A stretch of 7,938 nt of DNA from an uncultured Oscillospiraceae bacterium (GTDB lineage: Bacteria; Bacillota_A; Clostridia; Oscillospirales; Oscillospiraceae): contig CAAEOU010000319.1 in assembly GCA_900757695.1 (NCBI GenBank), forward strand, positions 1-7,938, given 5' to 3'. A program made the position numbers and the translations under genes. Below are positions 5,100 to 7,938 of this stretch, piece by piece (the stretch's first letter is position 1; each line of letters opens with the position of its first letter). The notes beneath the pieces are model-generated. The model was not told where the DNA came from, did not search any database, and saw nothing but the letters and a program-made list of their open reading frames with translations.

Positions 5100-6161
5100 T
5101 CACTCCTTTTCATAGGCCGCAAGGGCCTGACGTAAATCTTCCTTGACCCGATTCCGCAGAGATTCCGGGCTGAGGATCACCACATCCGGGGCGAAATTCT
5201 TGGCAAACTGTTCCAGCGCCCGCTCATTGGTGTACGCGGATACGGTCACGCCTCTTTCGTCCTCGTCCAGAAAGCGAACCTGCGCGCCAAATAGATCCAT
5301 CACATCACTGACCATAGCATGGGTTACCCGAAACCTCGCCTGCACATTTTCGCTGGAATACATATAGGGATGCTCCCGCATATAAGTCGCCAAATCGAGA
5401 CTTCTGCCCCCTGCCCACCTCAGGCGTTCGAAGGGCTTACAAGGCTCATCTGTGATCTGAATGTCACAGATCCGATCCAGCCGATAGTTGGAAATATCAT
5501 CGTATTTATCATAATTGCAAATCAGATAGTATTTGCCCTCTTTGGCGGCCATCTGATAGGGCGAAATGGTGTAGAGCCGCTGGGTGCCATCCGGGCGGCA
5601 TTTCACATGGAGCTGTTTGTCCGTGCCATACTCCAGATACTTGAATATCACCTTGCGATTTCGGCTGATGGCCTCGTCCAGCAGCTCAATGTTGAGGAAC
5701 AGCTGCTTGTTGTCTGCCTGATCCGCTGGCATTTTTGCAATGTGTTCCACCCGGGAACGGAAATAGATACTGGACATGCCCTCGAGTTTTTCCACTAGCT
5801 CTTTGCACTGGCTGTAAGGAACGTGCTTGGAAAATAGCAGCCCGTCAATCAGCAGCCGCAGCTCACTGTCTGTAAACTTCCGCTCCAGATAGAAATCCGA
5901 CCAGAGATAGCTTTCCTCCAGTTCCTTGGTCTTGGGATTTGGCACCATGCGGACAGACTCCCTGTATTCAATATTGTATCCGTAGTCCATGAGGTTTAGC
6001 AGATTCCGCCGGACAGCCTTCCTGTCCGCAGGCATTTGATACTCTGTTTTCAAAATATCAGCAATATCTTTCTGACTCAGCCGATGACTCTCGTCCGTGT
6101 ATTTTTGGAGAATGTCAAGAATATTTAGGATCATTAGCTTCTTTGGCTGCTTTGCATACAT
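5100..6161 (-). CDS. WYL-domain transcriptional regulator (wHTH-WYL-WCX)
   Basis: This is a 353-aa cytosolic DNA-binding regulator. Residues 1-65 form a DeoR-like winged helix ('LSQKDIADILKTEYQMPADRKAVRRNLLNLMDYGYNI' region). The WYL domain spans about 155-236, with 'RLYTISPYQMAAKEGKYYLICNYDKYDDISNYRLDRI' features; YYL (211-213) replaces the literal WYL, and R227, D229 and R230 are the conserved basic/acidic set. A WCX-type C-terminal extension follows (about 274-350). WYL proteins are known to sense nucleic-acid ligands and to control phage-defence and DNA-repair loci. The ATG at 6159-6161 has AAGGAGG eight bases upstream. It is the first gene of the operon, with the NADAR gene six bases downstream, so it probably autoregulates the operon. 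The length is normal for the family. Confidence 0.9.
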   Translation of the reverse strand: MYAKQPKKLMILNILDILQKYTDESHRLSQKDIADILKTEYQMPADRKAVRRNLLNLMDYGYNIEYRESVRMVPNPKTKELEESYLWSDFYLERKFTDSELRLLIDGLLFSKHVPYSQCKELVEKLEGMSSIYFRSRVEHIAKMPADQADNKQLFLNIELLDEAISRNRKVIFKYLEYGTDKQLHVKCRPDGTQRLYTISPYQMAAKEGKYYLICNYDKYDDISNYRLDRICDIQITDEPCKPFERLRWAGGRSLDLATYMREHPYMYSSENVQARFRVTHAMVSDVMDLFGAQVRFLDEDERGVTVSAYTNERALEQFAKNFAPDVVILSPESLRNRVKEDLRQALAAYEKE

Positions 6162-6182
6162 GGCCGCTCCCTCCTTTATTTC

Positions 6183-6211
6183 ATCTTACCATTCTATGGG
6201 CTATGATACAA
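6183..6211 (-). promoter_or_regulatory. Candidate promoter of the WYL-NADAR operon
   Basis: On the minus strand TTGTAT (6211-6206) and TAAGAT (6188-6183) are separated by 17 bases upstream of the WYL gene. This would give a very short leader beginning near the Shine-Dalgarno. A stronger -35-like TTGACC (6227-6222) pairs only with a poor -10 (CATAGC, 16-base spacing). The operon promoter should be here, but which pair is used is uncertain. Confidence 0.35.
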
Positions 6212-6295
6212 GAGGGGCTGGGTCAATTTGGGGACATCATGGACATTCTGACACAGAAAGTCGGACTGAGCAATTGGCAAGGATGCCCTTGCATG

Positions 6296-6329
6296 GCCGG
6301 GAAGGCTCCCGGCAGAAAGATAGCCGGAG
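6296..6329 (+). promoter_or_regulatory. Two mutually exclusive hairpins upstream of the tetR-like gene
   Basis: GCCGGGA (6296-6302) pairs perfectly with TCCCGGC (6307-6313) over loop AGGC. CTCCCGGC (6306-6313) can instead pair with GCCGGAG (6323-6329) with one bulged C. The two structures share the middle arm. No T-tract follows, so it is not an ordinary terminator. A function is not shown; it may be a leader structure or a degenerate repeat. Confidence 0.4.
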
Positions 6330-6482
6330 TATTGCATTATCTTCTTCTCCGCCCCCTCTCCTTCTCCATTTCGCATTGAGCCGTGTTCAGAAAGTAATGG
6401 TCATTGGCGTCCTTCGTCTGCTTTCCCCATGAATATTCACTATTTTCCGATTTCCTATTGCACTTTTTCTGCGCATATGTTG

Positions 6483-6493
6483 CAATCCGATTG
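6483..6493. promoter_or_regulatory. Small palindrome, possible TetR-family operator
   Basis: CAATC-C-GATTG is an 11-bp perfect palindrome 39 bases before the tetR-like start. TTGCAAT (6480-6486) and ATTGCAA (6514-6520) form a wider inverted pair around it. TetR-type repressors often bind palindromes in their own promoter, but these are short and AT-rich, so chance is a real alternative. Confidence 0.25.
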
Positions 6494-6531
6494 TACTCAA
6501 TAGTTGAATTTTAATTGCAAGGGGGAGTCCT

Positions 6532-7233
6532 ATGGCAAAACACGGACTGCAAGCCCGAGGTCTTGCTCGCAGAAGCAAGATGCTCAAGGCCGCCACCTAT
6601 CTGTTTCTGGAGCAGGGCTACGAAAAAACCACCACCATGCAGATCGCATCTGCTGCTGGGATGGCTCAGGCGTCTTTTTTCTCCGCCTTCGACAACAAGG
6701 AAGCTCTGCTGCTGGAACTCACGAAGATCATGTTCTCCAGTCAATTCCATCAGGCCGAGGCCATGGATTCCGCCGAGGACTCCCTGCTGCTCTACGGTCT
6801 GGAAACCGGCCTCCAGCTTCATATCACCGAACTGTCCGAGCCCCTGCGGGAACTGTATGTCACTGCTTACAGCCTCCCCTCCACCTCTGATTACATCTAC
6901 AAAAGCGCCACCAGTAAGCTCATGGAGATTTTTGGCCCCTATCTGCCGGAGTATCAGGAGAACGATTTCTTCGAACTGGAAATCGCCTCCGGAAGCGTCA
7001 CCCGGGGCTACATGTCTCACCCCTGCAATCTCTATTTCACCATGGCTCAGAAGCTCCGCCGACACCTGACCTGCTGCTTCCGGATCTACACGGTGCCCGA
7101 GTCCGATTATCTGCCAGTGATCGAATCGGTGCTCCAGCAGGATCTCCGCTCCCATGCTCAGGCCATTATCGCCGACACGATCCAACGTGCGGAGCAGGGC
7201 TATGAACAGGTCACTACAAAAGAAGGAGAATGA
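6532..7233 (+). CDS. TetR/AcrR-family transcriptional regulator
   Basis: This is a 233-aa DNA-binding protein. The N-terminal domain (about 12-62) has the TetR pattern: 'KMLKAATYLFLEQGYEKTTTMQIASAAGMAQASFFSAFDNKEALL' features, with the helix-turn-helix at about 34-53. The C-terminal ligand/dimer domain is not assignable to a known effector. It contains 'LELHIT'-like helices and a two-Cys stretch (TCC, about residue 181). ATG 6532-6534 follows an AAGGGGGAG Shine-Dalgarno at close spacing. Its TGA is one base before the start of the exported-protein gene, whose Shine-Dalgarno lies inside this gene, so the two form an operon. It probably controls itself and that gene. Synonymous codons are GC-rich, unlike the paralog array, which suggests a more native block. 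Confidence 0.9.
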   Translation: MAKHGLQARGLARRSKMLKAATYLFLEQGYEKTTTMQIASAAGMAQASFFSAFDNKEALLLELTKIMFSSQFHQAEAMDSAEDSLLLYGLETGLQLHITELSEPLRELYVTAYSLPSTSDYIYKSATSKLMEIFGPYLPEYQENDFFELEIASGSVTRGYMSHPCNLYFTMAQKLRRHLTCCFRIYTVPESDYLPVIESVLQQDLRSHAQAIIADTIQRAEQGYEQVTTKEGE

Positions 7234-7234
7234 T

Positions 7235-7938
7235 ATGAAAAAACGAATCCTCAGCCTGCTGCTTTGCTTTAGCCTGCTCTTCGGCGTGGCGGTTCCCGCC
7301 ATGACCCCTCAGGCTGATGCCATCATCGGCACCATCATCAAAACGGGCGTTAAGATGTCCGCTTCCATCATCAAAAGCTGTGTCAACGTCTGCAAAAATC
7401 AGCACAGCTACGACAACGTTGGTCAGGCCGTAGGAACCCTGTTTAAGGACGCCGCCATGGACTTCATCGGCATGGGCGGCAGCTCCGGCGGTGGTTCCGG
7501 CGAAGGCGGCGGCACCACCACCACCACCATCATCCAGAAGGTAGACCTTTCGCTGGTGGAAAGCTCTCTGAGTGATATCAACGGTACGCTGGTAAAGCAA
7601 AACGAAGCCATCTACCAGCTGGAATCCACTGTCACTCAGGGCGTACAGAACCTCTCCGATCAGCTCTCGGTCATCAACAATAAGATTGATCAGATGAAGG
7701 ATCAGCTGACCAACTCCACCCAGCTGCTGCAATACTATACCTACCTCAATACCTTCTTCGATTTCTACAATGAGTATTACGAGGCACTGAGCTACTATGA
7801 TCAGGAAATGAACCTGATGCTCTCCAGCGGTGGCTATTCCACCGCCGACCAGAAGAACCTTTTTGACCGGTTCTATCAGCTCAGCGATGTGGAGTACACC
7901 GGCAACTTCCACTCCGCCGTTGACAAGCTGGGCCGTTA
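7235..7938 (+). CDS. Exported coiled-coil protein, partial (runs off window)
   Basis: There are 234 residues visible and the gene continues past the right edge. ATG 7235-7237 has AAGGAG (7223-7228) six bases upstream. Residues 1-29 are a classic Sec signal peptide: KKR, a hydrophobic core and an A-D-A cleavage site at about 27-29. C11 lies in the core but lacks a proper lipobox, so it is probably not a lipoprotein. A short helical region (about 30-80) is followed by a Gly/Ser linker (81-93) and five Thr (94-98). A long heptad-like helical region (about 103-165, 'SLSDINGTLVKQNEAIYQLE' type) and a Tyr/Phe-rich helical part (about 167-190) come next. No family is recognised. It may be a surface or secreted helical-bundle protein, perhaps an effector or pore-former, but nothing proves that. 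It is co-transcribed with the TetR-like regulator. Confidence 0.85.
   Translation, partial: MKKRILSLLLCFSLLFGVAVPAMTPQADAIIGTIIKTGVKMSASIIKSCVNVCKNQHSYDNVGQAVGTLFKDAAMDFIGMGGSSGGGSGEGGGTTTTTIIQKVDLSLVESSLSDINGTLVKQNEAIYQLESTVTQGVQNLSDQLSVINNKIDQMKDQLTNSTQLLQYYTYLNTFFDFYNEYYEALSYYDQEMNLMLSSGGYSTADQKNLFDRFYQLSDVEYTGNFHSAVDKLGR

Larger units (their letters stand above)
6162..6531. other. 370-bp divergent intergenic region, no gene
   Basis: It separates the minus-strand WYL operon from the plus-strand tetR-like gene. Readings through it in any frame look like noise. It holds the WYL promoter candidates (left end), a direct repeat GGACAT (6232-6237 and 6241-6246), a hairpin GCAAGG-ATGC-CCTTGC (6277-6292), an alternative-pairing element (6296-6329), a pyrimidine-rich stretch (about 6340-6372) and a small palindrome near the tetR side. 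I find no convincing sigma-A promoter for the tetR-like gene. Confidence 0.7.

Noticed and set aside
6510..6515. TTTAAT as -10 of the tetR-like gene
   Set aside because: There is no -35 at proper spacing, and the transcript would start at the Shine-Dalgarno itself.
6162..6531. Riboswitch, T-box, tRNA or CRISPR repeat in the intergenic region
   Set aside because: No known aptamer core, cloverleaf or regularly spaced repeats could be read; only simple hairpins are present.
6511..7302. 263-codon open frame on the minus strand
   Set aside because: It is antisense to the TetR-like gene, which has a clear HTH; it is a shadow caused by GC-rich codons.
7214..7912. 232-codon open frame on the minus strand
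   Set aside because: It is antisense to the exported-protein gene, which has a signal peptide, SD and operon context; the antisense reading is low-complexity Val/Gly/Ala.

Overview
The window looks like an accessory region from a Gram-positive, probably gut-type member of the Clostridia. The grounds are strong AAGGAGG-type ribosome binding sites before most genes, WYL and NADAR families typical of Firmicutes, and a moderate GC content. Composition is uneven by eye: the paralog array and the HhH-GPD-like gene (about 2.1-3.9 kb) are visibly AT-richer, while the tetR-like gene and the exported-protein gene at the right end are GC-rich. That fits a mosaic, partly acquired block. No taxon can be fixed from this sequence alone.

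Layout, left to right. Bases 1-155 carry the last 50 codons of an IS5-type DDE transposase (+ strand). From about 232 to 3133, on the minus strand, is a tandem array of three paralogous genes of unknown function. The proteins are acidic, rich in Tyr and Trp, and share a 'PYxPGDILExDxRPY' signature. The copy nearest the insertion sequence lacks the last ~75 residues of its siblings. The two complete copies each sit behind the same 83-bp leader, which holds a rho-independent terminator, a -10-like box and a Shine-Dalgarno that can be paired in a hairpin.

Bases 3230-6161 (minus strand) form a tight four-gene operon. In order of transcription these are a WYL-domain regulator, a NADAR-domain protein of the type that serves as antitoxin to DarT DNA ADP-ribosyltransferases, an unrecognised 160-aa protein, and a 234-aa protein with a helix-hairpin-helix/GPD DNA-glycosylase-like C-terminal half. 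The operon ends in a terminator. No DarT toxin is visible. A 370-bp divergent intergenic region with hairpins follows. On the plus strand a TetR-family regulator (6532-7233) is then followed one base later by a gene for an exported, Gly/Thr-linker plus coiled-coil protein that runs off the window.

How the parts may work together (inference): the WYL-NADAR-unknown-HhH operon has the make-up of a regulated DNA-base repair or anti-toxin module. It could undo guanine ADP-ribosylation made by a DarT-like toxin from phage or competitor, with WYL as sensor. The downstream acidic paralogs, transcribed in the same direction behind duplicated terminator/leader units, may be expandable accessory or immunity-type genes. 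The TetR/exported-protein pair is divergently arranged and probably a separate unit.
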